Assembly (NCBI GenBank): GCA_945907225.1
Contig: CAMDSN010000117.1
Span: 1-5,440, forward strand
Length of the DNA stretch: 5,440 bases
Direction of reading: 5' to 3'
Origin: Flavobacterium psychrophilum
Lineage (GTDB): Bacteria; Bacteroidota; Bacteroidia; Flavobacteriales; Flavobacteriaceae
Part shown: piece by piece, positions 5,262 to 5,440 of the stretch
How the letters are laid out: each line of letters opens with the position of its first letter
How positions within the stretch are numbered: position 1 is the first letter of the stretch
Translations under genes and position numbers: made by a program
Notes under the pieces: model-generated
Told to the model about the DNA's origin: nothing
The model's database searches: none
The model's input: the letters and a program-made list of their open reading frames with translations, nothing else

Positions 5262-5440
5262 TTATTTTAAAGATTTAATCGATTCGATTGCAAAAGCATT
5301 CGTTGGATCAATTAATAATGTTTTAGAAAACATTTCTTTTGCTCTCACTTTATCTGTATTAGCTAAAAAAGAACCTATATTATTATAGGACTCAATACAT
5401 TTGTTTTTATTTTTTACAACTTCCTCTTCACCTTTTTTTG
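5262..5440 (-). CDS. C-terminal end of a TPR-like repeat protein (5' end outside window)
   Basis: An open frame enters from the right edge and ends at TAA (5262-5264), giving 58 visible residues. After a charged KKGEEEVVKNKNK linker comes a segment with TPR-like spacing: CIESYNNIGSFLA followed by KVRAKEMFSKTLLIDPTNAFAI. The alternating small/aromatic residues, the A-K-x-x-F-x-K-x-L-x-IDP-x-N-x-x-A pattern and the C-terminal IKSLK tail fit one final TPR helix pair. TPR proteins mediate protein-protein contacts, and the role of this one cannot be told from the tail. A good terminator follows about 20 bases downstream, separating it from queE on the same strand, although the queE promoter overlaps that terminator. 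It is too short to rank as an independent ORF, but reading frame, motif and terminator together support it. Confidence 0.75.
   Translation of the reverse strand, partial: KKGEEEVVKNKNKCIESYNNIGSFLANTDKVRAKEMFSKTLLIDPTNAFAIESIKSLK

Overview
This window looks like ordinary chromosomal DNA from a member of the Bacteroidota, most likely the family Flavobacteriaceae. The base composition is strongly AT-rich. Promoter-like sites fit the Bacteroidota pattern (TTG, 17-23 bases, TAnnTTTG). Shine-Dalgarno sequences are absent, some genes appear to start at TTG, and the protein families are typical of flavobacteria. I see no mobile element, CRISPR array, phage gene or defence island.

Left edge (1-398): no protein gene. 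Two good promoter matches on the minus strand, about 110 bases apart, point off the left end of the window. They are followed by an untranslated leader with small hairpins. This arrangement best fits the tandem promoters and leader of a ribosomal RNA operon whose 16S gene would begin just outside the window.

Middle (399-3744): a minus-strand LolC/LolE-like (FtsX-fold) ABC transporter permease sits head to head with a plus-strand exported DUF1343/NamZ protein, a predicted exo-N-acetylmuramidase. Only about 4 bases separate the preferred starts. The NamZ-type gene then meets, tail to tail and with overlapping stop codons, a minus-strand two-gene operon. That operon holds a YkgJ-type cysteine-cluster protein followed one base later by a small membrane protein with a SunI/YyaB-like bacterial PH domain.

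Right part (3805-5440): a plus-strand class I SAM-dependent methyltransferase of unknown substrate converges on queE (7-carboxy-7-deazaguanine synthase, for queuosine or other 7-deazapurines). queE has its own promoter, which is interleaved with the terminator of an upstream minus-strand gene. That gene is cut by the window edge and ends in a TPR-like repeat.

Functionally this is a mosaic of envelope genes (permease, muramidase, PH-domain membrane protein), a metal-cluster protein, a methyltransferase and a tRNA-modification enzyme. They do not form one visible pathway. The most interesting aspects are how tightly the genes are packed and where the control signals lie. I do not see convincing evidence of a new biological system.
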